Shown here in pieces: positions 27,074 to 39,300 of a stretch of 64,000 nt of DNA. The first letter of the stretch is position 1, and every line of letters starts with the position of its first letter. Source of the DNA: Globodera rostochiensis (Eukaryota; Nematoda; Chromadorea; Rhabditida; Heteroderidae); the NCBI GenBank assembly GCA_018350325.1, contig JAEVLN010000004.1, forward strand, positions 682,001 to 746,000, given 5' to 3'. The position numbers and the translations under genes are program-made. The notes beneath the pieces were generated by a model. The model saw only the letters and a program-made list of their open reading frames with translations. It had not been told where the DNA came from and ran no database searches.

Positions 27074-28549
27074 TTAGGCTTTCTTACAGTATTTAATACA
27101 ATCGTTGTAATTCCTGGGAAAATTTTAAATATATTAAATTAAAAAAAAAAAATTACTCAAAATTGTTGCCATTCCCGAGAGCGCCATAATAGGTGAACAG
27201 AAGACAATTGTCAACCTCTTTTTTGTAGAAATAACGCTAGGAAATATTTAATTTTAATTTTTATCGCTTTTTAGGCATTTGTTTTTAATTTTTTGAGATT
27301 ATTTTAAAAGCCAAATTTATTTTCAAAAATATAAAATAAATTTAATATTAATAATTAAATTAGATTCAGTTTAAAAAGCTATTACTAGAATTCAATAACA
27401 TTAATTATATTTATTTTTAGTAATTTAGCAATTTAAAATTAATATTATATAATTTAAATCTTATAAATACTCAAATATACGTTTAAAAACACATTAAAAA
27501 TCTTAAATTTATTGTTTTTTTTTACAAAATTTACCGGCGTATGCGATCCTTGGAAAGCGTAGCGCCCCGTGTCATATTCAATATTACAGACAATTTCTTA
27601 AAATTTTTATTTTTTTTTTTGAAATTTTTGTTTTGTAACTTTTTGCTGCCGGACAACAGTTTTTGCCCTCGCATTTGTACCCTTCTGGGCATTTTTCCCC
27701 AGGGCATTCAATGACGTGGGCATCCGCCGCGTCCACCGCCGCTCGGACGCCTCCCGAACATTTGGCTGGCAAATTTTTTGTTGGCATTTTTAAGTAGTGA
27801 TCGGACTGATCGAGATTCTTGATCGAAAACTCGGGAAATCTCGACGAAATTTTTTCGAGATTCTCAGTCGGTGTTCAAGTTTTTAAGAGGAAGGGAAAAA
27901 CAAAAATCTTTACGGTGAGACGGGCCTAAAAATCTGCACTTTTAAAAGGCCTCTAAAATGTAAATTTTGCAAAAAATAAATAGATTCAACGACTTAAATT
28001 TTATTATTTTAATCTTTTAAAGAAATTAACTTACGAACGGGCAAAACCATGTGGTGCCCCTCTTCGCCGCCTCCGGCATTGCCTTGTACCGGCTCAAAAT
28101 TGGCACATTTTTGCCTGCATTGTGCCATTGAGTCGAACCGATTGCCGTTCCCGGCGCAGCCTGTTGGGGACTCATTTTTGGATAAAACAAAATTCTTTAA
28201 AATTTTTCTCCTTTTTTGGGTTTTAAAAATTAAAATTTATTTTGTGCGAAAATGTGTCGTCTCTTTACCTCCGTACGCGAACGGCTGGCATCGTTTTGTG
28301 TTTGCATCGTAGTAAAAGCGGCGCCCGCCCGACTCGCCGCACTCGTTGTTGCCCTTGTCGCGGCCTATGCAATTTTTTGAAACAATTTTAATTACGCTAA
28401 CCCCCTCCGGGCACGAATTTTAATTTTAATTTTCTAATTAATCATTTTAATTTACTTTCCCCGCAAGCAATTTCGTCGAGTTCGGCCAAAGCAACGGGCA
28501 AAATGCATGCCAACGCCAAAACACATGTGAGCGTAGATCGAGAAAGCAT
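27074..28549 (-). CDS. Secreted Kunitz - Cys-rich - Kunitz protein
   Basis: Seven exons encode about 207 aa: 28549-28456, 28364-28269, 28160-28035, 27765-27640, 27596-27535, 27236-27157, 27113-27074. Signal peptide M-L-S-R-S-T-L-T-C-V-L-A-L-A-C-I-L. The first Kunitz/BPTI domain has all six cysteines, including R-R-F-Y-Y, A-Y-G-G-C, G-N-G-N-R-F and C-R-Q-K-C. The residue after the second Cys (P1) is Gly, so trypsin inhibition is unlikely. The middle module C-P-E-G-Y-K-C-x4-C-C is lustrin/WAP-like. The second Kunitz domain keeps R-Y-F-Y and G-N-G-N-N-F but lacks the second and fourth cysteines. Acts outside the cell, probably in matrix or cuticle, or as a secretion. Target unknown. Confidence 0.85.
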
Positions 28550-30751
28550 TTTTAGAATCAAAATTAGGCTGAACATTTTAGAAATGGATATTATAGCAAA
28601 AAAAACAAAAAATAAAGATTAAATTATTTTCTGAAATTGGAGAGAATAAAAACAAACAAATTAAAAAGTTTAGATTTTTTTAAGTTTTATAAAATACAAC
28701 TAAAGTTTGGTTTAGATTGTTTAGCAAAAATTCTGCAAAAAAAATTTTAAATTTTTAAATAAATAATTTCCATTGCAAAAAATGTTTAGGGGCAACAACG
28801 TGGACGGGGCAGTTCTGTGAAGAGCAATTTAATAAAATTGTAAATTGGCGTAAGAAGGCAAACAAATCAAAAATCGCCCGAGGGGGCGGAACATACGCGC
28901 AAAGCTCCGCCCATTTGTTGCGCGAGAATGGCAGACATAAATGTGCATGGCTTTCTCTGTTCCAACACTATCACCGATTTAAAAATCTCTTTTTCTCTGC
29001 ACTCCCGAAAGACACCGCAAGTACGGCTGACCGCTCTCTCCCCCCTTCTGATCACCCTGACATTAGCTTTCGCTTGATCACTACTTTACTAGCCCTGACA
29101 TCACCCTCTTTTTCTCTGGTTGATCACTCATTGCACACTGCCCATTAGCTGCAGATCACTCTCTTTCTCTCTCGCTGATTCATCACTGCTTCAAACGGTC
29201 TAACCACTCTCTCTATTTCTCTAACTCTCTGCCCTCCATTTACACTTCCTGATTCCACACTCTCTTACCTTTCCCCTTCCTCTCTCTCTATGCCGCAGGC
29301 GCAGTACACCACAACCACCACCACTACGAAAACGCTTATGACGGCGCATCACCGCAAATTTTAAATTTTCGGATTGCCCGTACCCTCGGGCGTTTTATGA
29401 GCAAACCGCCAACCCCCCCCCCCCCCGCCATTTTTGCCTTCCCTTTGTTGCCCAAAAACTCGTTTCTGTGCAAAGCGTCCAACGCCCCCAACACAAATAA
29501 ATGATGCATTCATTCATTCTCGGGTGTGCAAAATGGTAAATAATTGCTCAGCTGCTTGCTGAATTCGTTTTCGACGCCACAAAATTTCTTGTTATGAAAT
29601 TGGTGTTGGGGGTGGGTGGGATTCGATCATTTTTTGTTGACAAAAATTGTGCAAATCTTTTGCTTTGTTTGCGCTGAACTGATTCGGTCGATTAATCATG
29701 AAACGCTATTTTTAAATTCTTTTTTTTGTTGTTAAAATAGAATAGAGGCGCAAATAATCAATGTTGCCGTGAGAAAAATAAATAAAATTTAGTGAAAATC
29801 CAAAAAAAAATTGAAAAAATAATGCAATTGTGACACATTGCAAAATTCGTTTTCAAAGCTAACGGGGGGTCTTTCTTCGCTTTTGATTGTTTAAAATTTG
29901 TTTGCAATTTTGAAAAAAAAGAAAAATGGGCAAATTTAATTACCTAAATAAACAAACATTTCGGGCGGCCCCAATTTTGTGGTGAATAAATGAAAAGTTA
30001 AACAGAAAAAAAGAAAATGTTTGTTTATTGATGGGCTTAACGCCGGAATACAAAACAAAAGTTGTTCAATTCAATTCAAATTTAAACAAAAAAAAACATT
30101 TACAAATGTACAAAATAATGTTGTGAAAGGATAGCAAAATGCAGAAGAACAGAATTAATTATTTATGTACAAATAGGCCGGAGAATTTTGAGCAAAAAAG
30201 TGGGAAAAATAGGAATTTTTTTGTGCAAACCTCGAGATTTCGAACTTAAATTGATGCGAATTTTGCTTTTAACTAATTTGAAAAAATTGTATCCTGAACC
30301 CGGCGGTTATTTGGATTTTGGGGATTCGAAATTTACGCATCTTTATTCAAAAAAAAATTCCATAGCGACCATAAAATTTACTGATGACGGATGGGGTGGG
30401 TGCATATAGGTATGTAATTTAATTTTTGAAAACAATAACTCGCAAAATCGAGTTTCCAAATTTTTGGAAGGATTTCTGGAACTATAGGTGGACATAAATG
30501 AGATCCCTGGAAGGCATATAACGCGATATGATGCTTGTTGATCAGTATTTTTTTTACATATCTGATTTGGACGGGTGGGATTAAGTCTCGGCTAAATGAT
30601 CGTCTTAATGAATTTTGTCCGATCTAATTCGTTCAGTCAAATGATCCCACAGAAGATCAGTGTGATCAGATAGATCATAGACCAACGATCCTGATCAGTG
30701 TGGGACCAGATCAGCCTGCTGCTGGAGTAATGTGGAAGCATTGCGTGCGTT
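28550..30751. other. Gene-poor region with pyrimidine-rich tract
   Basis: About 28975-29290 is strongly CT-biased on the plus strand (repeated CTCTCT, TGATCACT). A poly-C run lies near 29407, and GATC-rich sequence at 30640-30715. No exon with family similarity was found. The short open frames here have no support. Confidence 0.5.
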
Positions 30752-33700
30752 TCATTTTTCATTAGCCGCTGCCCTCCGCAACGCGTTGTTGGACATCAGC
30801 AAATTTTTCAGCTCGTCATCCACCGAGCTCAGCAAGCAGTTCAGCTGCTGTTGGAGCTGCACACGCTGCCTGTCCACAACGGACTGTTTCTAAAAAATCG
30901 AAACAGTTTTTGAGATTTCTATTTATGAAATTTCCAATCACTTTCATCGGCGATGTGGACAAGCCTCGCCTTCTGCACTGTTGGGGTTGCTGCTGCTGCT
31001 TTTTTCGACCCTCCAACTCGGCCAGCCGGTCCCGAAACTTCAGCACCAGGTCCACAATTTCGACCTGTAATTAAAGGCATTTTTCTTAATTTTCGATTGA
31101 AGAAAGCCCCCCGGCGTTAATTGCATGATTCGGTGTTAAGACAAGATCCGGTTCAAGATATTGATCCATCTTTGAGATGAGATCATATTAGGGTTAGGGT
31201 TGTGGGACCGGGACTTTCGGGTAAAAACTCGGTCCGGACGCGCTCAAAAAGAAGAACTGATTGATCACAAGAATTTAAAATAGTTTCAAATTTTGTGCCT
31301 GATTCCGACGGCACAACACGTCGGGTGACAAATTGGCAGTGCACAACACTTCCAAATGCTCTTCACGCAGTTGCCATTCAATGTCGCGTCGGCGTTGCTG
31401 GAGCCAGCCGATGAAGTTGGGTGAACGGGCCACAAATTGTCGATAGAGACCTTTATGCAGTGATGGCATTGGCATTAAAAAAATTTAAATTTTTTGGCAC
31501 CCTGCCAGTCGCCCCGGACGCCCGGATGGCCAAAATGCTGCAGGGAAGACAAAAAGTGGTCTAGGGAGAATGGGCGCGTCGATGGCACCGGTTGGAAGGG
31601 GCACAGATGGCGCCGGAGGGGCAACAGCGAAGCAATGTACCTTCAATTATATATTATTTTTTAAATTTAATTATGTTTTCAATTTCGGCACCTTTCCAGG
31701 GGGTTGATGAAGCTCTGAGTGAGCTCAACAAAATGCCGTCGCAAAATTTGCCTTTGGGAGGCCGAGTCATTGTGCTGAATGAAACAATGATTAGGAAATA
31801 ATGGTGATCATTATTTTTTTGGCAGCACTTACCGTTTTCAACAATTTTCGTGCCAACGATTTGTCCTGGAAAAGAAATTGACGATGTGTGGACAGCAAAC
31901 CGCCCGCACTCCGGTGGTCCAGTTGCGCACGGTCAGAAAGGCGTCTGAATTTTGCTGGCGGCAAGTTTTTAACACAAATGTTCACACGATCAAACAGCTT
32001 AGACTAGTTGCGATCTCGCTCGGGAATCATGACAAGAACTTGGCAATTTGGGCGTTCGAGAGTCTCGGCCATGAGTTTCGTTAAATTTCAAGTCTCGAGC
32101 ACCCCGATTCGGGCTGGACGTGATCATGGATCACACCCTTTTTGGGGGGCACGGATCTTCGCCTCACTGATTTTTATCCGGTCTCGTGATCACGGATCAT
32201 GGACTTATTTTTAATCACGTCTAGCCCTGATTCCGAAGGAGAAGCCATCATTCGTATCAATCCAACACGACCCCAAGATGATCAAGATCTCGATTTCCGG
32301 TCTTAAAATGGCTCAGAGAGTAGCTTTCGATTCGAGATTCTCGATGCGATGATCTCACACAATGTGTCAATAAACTATAGTCGAGCACACACACATCCAC
32401 CCACCTTATTGTGGTGGTCGTCGTTGCTGTTGTTGTTGTCCGATGCTGTATATGCCTAACTTCTTGTTCCTGCTGTCCGCTGCTGTGCCCATTTGCTCCG
32501 TTTTGTTCCGTCCTCTCCTTGCCGCCGCCGCTGTCCATTGATGTTGCGGTGGTGCCACTGCTGCGACATATGGCTGTGACGCCACCGCCGCCGCCGCCTC
32601 CAGCTGTTTCCGCCGACGCCGCAAGCAAAATGTGGCGTTGCGCGACCGGGCCCGCGGTTGTTTGCTGCGCGGAACGGAGCAGCATCGGCAGCAGGCGTGA
32701 ATCGCTGCTGCGTTGACGACGTAACGACTGCAATTATTTAAATAAAATGAGATTAAATTAATATTATGATGGGCAAGCGTCCCCCCCCCTTCCACATTGA
32801 TGTTGTTGTTGTTATGGTCGTTCAAATCGGGCCCCATTTTGAGAATGTGTGGCCAATGCGCAAACGCCTTCAGAAAAAAAGGGTTGGTGACGCCGAGCAC
32901 ATAATTGTTGACGCAACTGAAAACTTAAATATTTTTAATAAAATATTAAACATGTTTTTTGAATTAAAATTAAATTGCTAAATTTACAATTCGTAAATAA
33001 AATAATCAAATGAAAATCAATTTTTAAAATTTAAATCTCTTATTTAATTTTATAATTTTAAATTATTAACAGATTTAATTTAATTAATTAAATATTAAGT
33101 AATTGTGCACCAATTTTGTCGTGCGCTCAGTCCAACAAAGTCGGAGTCGTGAATGGTGAAGAACGGCCGATAGTCACCAAAGTAACGCAACGGACCAATC
33201 AGACCGATCAGTGCGTGGACGAGTGCCGAACTCAGTGAAGCGGTCGGTGCCAAAACGAGCAAGGGCTCAAAATATAGAAAATTCAAACAAAAAAATGCAC
33301 AAATTGGAGCATTTCAAAAGCAACTGCAAAATTTCAGAATTTTATCCATTACAAAAAATGTGCAACCCACTTCGCCAAGCAGTACAAGCTCCCAGATCAG
33401 CTGAAGATGGGGCAACAACCGCCTCATGCCACTGAAAAGGAAACAAATATGCATTTTTTGATATTTTTACAATAAAATTTGAATAATTTCGAATTTTTGC
33501 TGAGTTAAAAATATATTTTTTTAATTTAAATTCTCTAACTCCTCCTATTATTTGAATATTTTAAAAAATTTTACTAGGCAAATTCGAATAATCCTCTAAT
33601 ATTCAAATAATAAGCCGACATATATTTATTTAAATATAATATTTTTCCACGAAAAGTCCAGAGACTCGTAAAAGTGCTGGTCAATCTCGTGCACAGAGTT

Positions 33701-35451
33701 CAGCTGGACAACACCACAGTCGCTGCAGTTGTTGTTGATGGGCTCGACAAACTGAGACATTTTGAAAATTTGCAGAATTTTTAGTTGTTGCTTTTTGAAC
33801 ACCTCGAAGCCCTCTTCAGTAGCAGCAGCGTCGTCGTTCTGTCGGCTCAACTTTATTGCATCACCGCCAACGCCTAACAAAAATTTGCCGAGCTTCGAAG
33901 ATGCATTGTTGGTGGCCAAATCCAAATGCTCAACCTGCTTGGGATTGGTTAACTTTTTATTTAAAAAAGCGTCAAATATCTAAAATTTTGCTCCAAAAAG
34001 TGCTTAATTTGTAAGGCATTATCGCGTTGTCAGTATTTCCCTCATTTGTCAGGTAAGAAAACGTCCAAAAATTCCTAAACAATAAAACGCCAAAAGGTGC
34101 TTAAAATAAACACAATTTATTTCAAAAGTGCCTCAGGCATTATGGCGTCGGCAGTATTTGCCGCAGGCGGAATGACACATTGGAAATGAAGACCGAACAA
34201 TGGCAACGAAAGTGGACGCCCGACGCACGTCGGAGAGGGCCAATGCCGGTCCATTTGAAGGCAGGCTAATAGAAAAGCGGAAACTTATCAACAAAAAAAA
34301 ATCGCAAAAAATTCATTTCAAAATTTCGATTGTTTTGCACCCGTTTCAATGGCACTTTCGCCACCCGTGAAAAAAGCCAACGCCACTTCGGGCAGAATGC
34401 GTTGAAAGAGTGCAACAAACGGGAGGGCACTGACGAGTACAATGCTCTGAAATTTGAATTAAAATTAAATGATTAAAAATCGGTTTAGAGAGCCCTAATT
34501 TCCGTTGTTTATTGATCACTTTTTGGAAATAGCCCCTGGGCAAAAGCGCGTCGCGCTGACGTCGAAAATAGGAAAATCCGTGCAAAAATCGCCGATCAGG
34601 CCGCAGCGAAGCCGGCAGCAGTTCTTCCAATACGGAAGAGCTGAAATGGAAACTTTGTGAAAATTAATACCAAAAAACAAATTTTTTACAATGCATTGAC
34701 CACATTTTGCCCCTCTAATGGAGCTCGACGAATGCGAAAATGGTGTGTTGAGTCGGAAGGGCTAAATTATATTTGAACATTTTGTTTGATCGCGCATCGT
34801 CCAACCAAAACTATCTGATCAAAAAATTCCTAACTCCCGTGGGTCACAAATAAATGTGGTTCTACCCCTCCGGGCTCTGTTGGCCGCCCTTCCTCAGCAT
34901 CATCGGAGTTGATCCGTGTGCTGCTGGCGATGGCATTGTCGAATTGGAGTCTGGAAAGGCCGCGTAGCAGAGGTCGGAACGCTCCTGGCTGGACAGTGCG
35001 GCATCCCCGGGGTAGACGACCTGCAGATGGTTGTGAAAACACTTTAAAATTTAACATAAATTTGCGAAAAAATATGAATCGATCGATAGGCTTAATCAAG
35101 GTTGGTTATCATTTTTGGCCATCCCCACCTCGATGGTTTGGCCCAGTTCCAGATCAAAAGTGACCACGCAGAAGCAATGGACCCTGAAGCCATTGGAAAC
35201 AATCAATGAATGATCAGAGAGCTGTGCGATCAGTCTCTCACCCTACAGTGAAGCGAACTATTTTCACAAACGCACCACTGGCGAAAGCGTCTCCAGCATC
35301 CGGCAGCCAACGGTTGACCTTCACACTCTTCTTCGTCTTCTTCTGCTTCATCATCGGGCATCTCCGCCGTGCCAATCGGCGATTGTGCTAACATTGTTGA
35401 ACTGTTTGAAAACATTTTTCTAATTGTTTTGCTGCTATTTTCTGAAGACAT
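30752..35451 (-). CDS. DENND6: DENN-domain protein DENND6
   Basis: Guanine-nucleotide exchange factor for Rab GTPases (family role: Rab14 and endosomal recycling). Nineteen exons encode about 834 aa: 35451-35276, 35183-35129, 35020-34866, 34761-34690, 34640-34520, 34446-34341, 34265-34132, 33979-33803, 33751-33651, 33431-33371, 33265-33111, 32916-32796, 32727-32405, 31944-31833, 31774-31692, 31640-31501, 31450-31299, 31064-30942, 30889-30752. Conserved: H-C-F-C-V-V-T-F-D-L-E-L-G-Q, W-E-L-V-L-L-G-E, P-L-R-Y-F-G-D-Y-R-P-F-F-T-I-H-D-S-D-F, L-G-V-T-N-P-F-F-L-K-A-F-A-H-W-P-H-I, L-R-R-H-F-V-E-L-T-Q-S-F, G-L-Y-R-Q-F-V-A-R-S-P-N-F, V-D-L-V-L-K-F. The 323-bp exon inserts a Gly/Thr/Ser/Gln-rich linker absent from vertebrate DENND6 (about 608 aa). 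Introns starting at 34131 and 31298 are GC-AG. The 51-nt intron at 33802-33752 is open in frame and may be retained. Confidence 0.92.
32111..32228. mobile_element. Short TIR element in a DENND6 intron
   Basis: GGGCTGGACGTGAT at the left end matches the reverse complement of the right end ATCACGTCTAGCCC, with one mismatch. GATTC flanks both sides (32106-32110 and 32229-32233). About 118 bp, non-coding, with internal GATCATGGATCA/TGATCACGGATCA symmetry. Confidence 0.55.
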
Positions 35452-36350
35452 AAAAAAATAAATGACAGATCAGTCAGTCACAGTTAGAAGCGATAAAATT
35501 ATTTATTGCATTTTTTAGCAGAACTTTATTGAAAGTCGAGTCAAATGATTGGTGATTTGAGATTGAAAGTATAATTAAATCAAAAATTCTTACAAGATGG
35601 CAAACATTTTAGTGAAGGGACGGATGAGATTTTTACTCAACATTAAAGTAAAGCGCCCCGGTCTGAAGCGTCCAATTTGTCCGAATCCCCCCCCCCCCCA
35701 GGGGTTTTGGTGAATTCCTTAGGCCTAAGCTCGGCTTCAATTCCATAGGCCTCAGGGGGCCGTGCCGAACAGATTTTTGGGATTTTTGTGCGCTTTTTTG
35801 CGTTGTACGAGTGGGGGGGGGGGCTTCGGACCGGTAGCCAAATTTGACAGGCAAAGAAACATCCTTTTCTACTAAGCATTCAATTGCATAACAGACGGCA
35901 AAAAAAGAAGAGAAAATGAATGCTGCACGCAGCACCCCAAAACGGGTTTTGTAAATGGATAATTAATGAGGGGGCCGGGGCAGAAAGAACACATCCGATC
36001 GGATCAGAAAATGAATGCAATTCACCAAACCCGAAAAATTGATTGGAACTAGGTAAAGTATTGTATTGTGTTGGAAAAAGGAATATCCATTCTTTGGCGT
36101 ATCCAAAATTTAAAGAAACTCATCAAAAAAACGAAAATTTCAGACTTACTCCAAAAATGAAAAAAATTCAACAAATATTTTTGAAAACTTTTTTAACTCT
36201 CACCCAGTTTTTTTTTCAAATTCGCCTCAAATGGTAAAATTGCGTTTTTTTAATCTCTGTTTTTTCAGTCCCCAGCGGCACAGCAGCAATAATATGTATG
36301 AAACACACAATTAAAATGATCAATGATCAGCAGAAAATAGTTTGCTTAGA
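35452..36350. other. Intergenic between BAZ-like gene and DENND6
   Basis: No exon supported. Holds a poly-C run (about 35689-35700) and a poly-G run (about 35814-35823) in a GC-rich patch. It must contain the DENND6 promoter and the 3' flank of the BAZ-like gene. Confidence 0.5.
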
Positions 36351-39300
36351 TTAGTCAAGACACAACACCAAAACGTCGTCATCATCATCACCATTATCTG
36401 TTGAAAGGGCACTGCCGTTGTTACTTTTTGTCGTCGTTTCTTTCTTCTCATGCTCACCATGCTTCTCTGCTGCGGCTGTGTGGTCGGGCTCTCTCCCCCT
36501 TCCTTTATCCCTCTGCTCCTTAGTCGTCTCTGTTGTGCTGCTGTCTGCTTCATCCAAATCTCCGCGCTCTTTCGACGTCTCTGTGCTCTCTGCTTCATCC
36601 ACATCTCTGCGCTGTTTCGTCGTATTTTCTGCGTTCTCTGGCGTCACTGTGCCACCGCGGCCGGCTTTGGTGTCTGTCGCCACCGCTTTTATCGTCGCCA
36701 TCATGCCTGCCTCAATCAGGTCGCGGTAGGCTTTCAGCTGCCGCTTCAGTCGATGCTCGCGCAGCCCGCGGGCCGTCAGCGTGTCCAGCAGTTCGGCCAA
36801 CTCGGCACGACTTCGAATATGCCACCAGTGCTCCTCCATCACGGCACAACAACAGCAGGGCCTTAAACAAAATTTTAGAACAAAAAAAAAATATTCCTAA
36901 AATAGGTACCTCCCCTCCACATTCTCAGTCAACCGTCGCATGAACTGCTCGTCATCGTCGTCGTCGTCATCATCAATTTTCTTCTCCAATGAGTGGGCGC
37001 AGGACGGGCAGGACTGAAAATGTTGTGGATTTTAAATAAAATTTTAACAAAAATTGATTAAAAATGAAATGAATTTGTTCCATCATTTTAACAAATTCTA
37101 ATCAATGAAAACCAGTTGTTGAACAAACAGCGCCTGGCCATCAGCGGAGCCGGCAAAGAACCAATAGAGTCGATGGAAACGGTCTTGACCAAGTGGAACA
37201 ACGCGATATTTGTTGTTAATTTTGAGAATCTGAAAATTTTTTTTTACAAGTCTAAAATTTAAACCCAAAATTCAAACTAAAATTAAAAATAGTCAGTAAT
37301 CCCAAAAGTTTGAATAAAATTGAAGCTGTCAAGTCCGTACTGCTCGATAAAACTCACTCGGCAGCGTTTGTCCATGCCATCCAACTGCTGTACAATGACA
37401 TCAATGTCACGCTTCAGCGTGTTGTATTTCTTTAAATTAGCACTCTGATTGCTGCTCTCTTTCCGCGTCAACATGGCCAAGTCGTTCACATTGTTGTCAG
37501 CGATTTCCTTCTCCAGTTTAACGAGCTGAGCACGATGGTTGGACAGCTGAACAATGCTCGGACGGAATTTTATTTCAAAATTTCAAGCTCCTCTTCGCCG
37601 CTTACATTCTGTTCAAGCGCTGCCTTCTGTTGTTCTGCCTCATGCTGTTCGTCAATGCCATGTTCCTTAAAACAAAAGTTAAAAAATTTTTTCAAATTTC
37701 TAACAATAATTTTAACAGAGCCTGGACTTGAGAACCGATCGAGAATCTCGAGACAAGAATCTTGATCGGTCCAGAAAACTCTACCCAAAAACTGCAAACC
37801 TTTAAATGGTCGTGGAATACGGTCGTTGACTGTACACGCTTGGCAAAATGTTCCAGAATGGCTAGCTGAGCCTGCACACTGAGCTGGTAGAAGTGGCACC
37901 CGCCGTCGCCCTCAAGTTCGGCACGTACATTGTAAAGCTAGATCAAATTTCATCGTAGATGGAAAAAACAAATTAAAAATTCTTGAAATTTTCAGTCGGA
38001 AAATCCAACAAAAAAAAATTCCATTCCAAAGAATTTGCTTGTTGCGCTTACACTGTCACCAAACGACGATCGCTTTCTTCCATTCGTCACTTCTTCTTGC
38101 TCTTCTTCCACCTTCATCTTCTTCTGCTCCTCTTCCGCATCGTCAACATCCCCTCCTTCTCCGCCACCAATTTGGTCACCACCAGCATTTTCCTCCTCCT
38201 CATCCGATGCGCGAACCATGGGCCGCCGGCGCTGTGTTTTCTTCAGAGGCTGTTCAGGGCTAATCGAATTTTTTGTTATCGTCGTCGTTGTTGCTGCTGC
38301 TTTTGCAAAAAATTGATGAAAAATTTCGAGCTTTTAGAAAAAAAAATTAAAAATTTTCGCTAAATTTTTTTTGTCAATTTTTTTCCCCATGCGCACCATC
38401 GTCGGCGTTGGTCATGGTCATCGCATCGTTGTCGCCTTTCAACAGCGCCTTGACCAGGTCCATCACATTCGGCTCAGGTGCCGCCATCGACTCCGTCTGT
38501 TGCTGCAGCTGATGATGTTTGATGTCACGGGAGCGCAATGAACGCACCGACGTCGGTGGTAATGGCGGCGGCGGCGGTTGCTGCACCAATGCCTTTTGCT
38601 GTAAAGAAAATTCAAGTGTCAAAAAATTTGAAGCAATTATCATTAATAAAATTCTTTCCAAAATTCCATAAATTGTTGGCCAAATTGGGAAAGTTGGAAG
38701 AAAACTGCCAACAAAAAATGTTTTATAACAAAAAAATGTTTCTGGCCACACCTTTTGAACTTTTACTTTGCACACATCGACCAAAATGTTGGCCAGCAAA
38801 CGGAGCACCGGCTCAACACAGGCAGAATAACCGGCCAAACCATCGGCCATCGAAGTCAACAATTTCTCTAAAGAAAAAAAAAATTCAACAAATTTTAAAA
38901 TTCAAAAAAATTTCACCGGCACTTGGCCTGCTGCATTTGCTGATGTACTTGCACAAAAGACGTCCATGCACATGAATGAACTGGGTCAGTGCCAACGCTG
39001 ACACAAATGGGGACACAATGTTTTTGCAACAAAAAGAAAAGAAGCGCACTCATAATTTTACAAAAAGTCTTCCAATCAATGTTTTTCAAAAATTCTTCAT
39101 CCGCCGATGGTTTTTGATGATCAAACAAAAACTTCGGGAAAAAATTTTTACGAAAATTTTCAACCGATTTTTCAATAAATTTCCGACCCTCTTGATTTGT
39201 TTTTTTTAAAATAAAGCCCCTCACCCCTACAAAAATTTAATCGTTTGATCGGAACCGATCAACACCAAATAAAAATACCCCGTCCAAAATGTTGCGCCAG

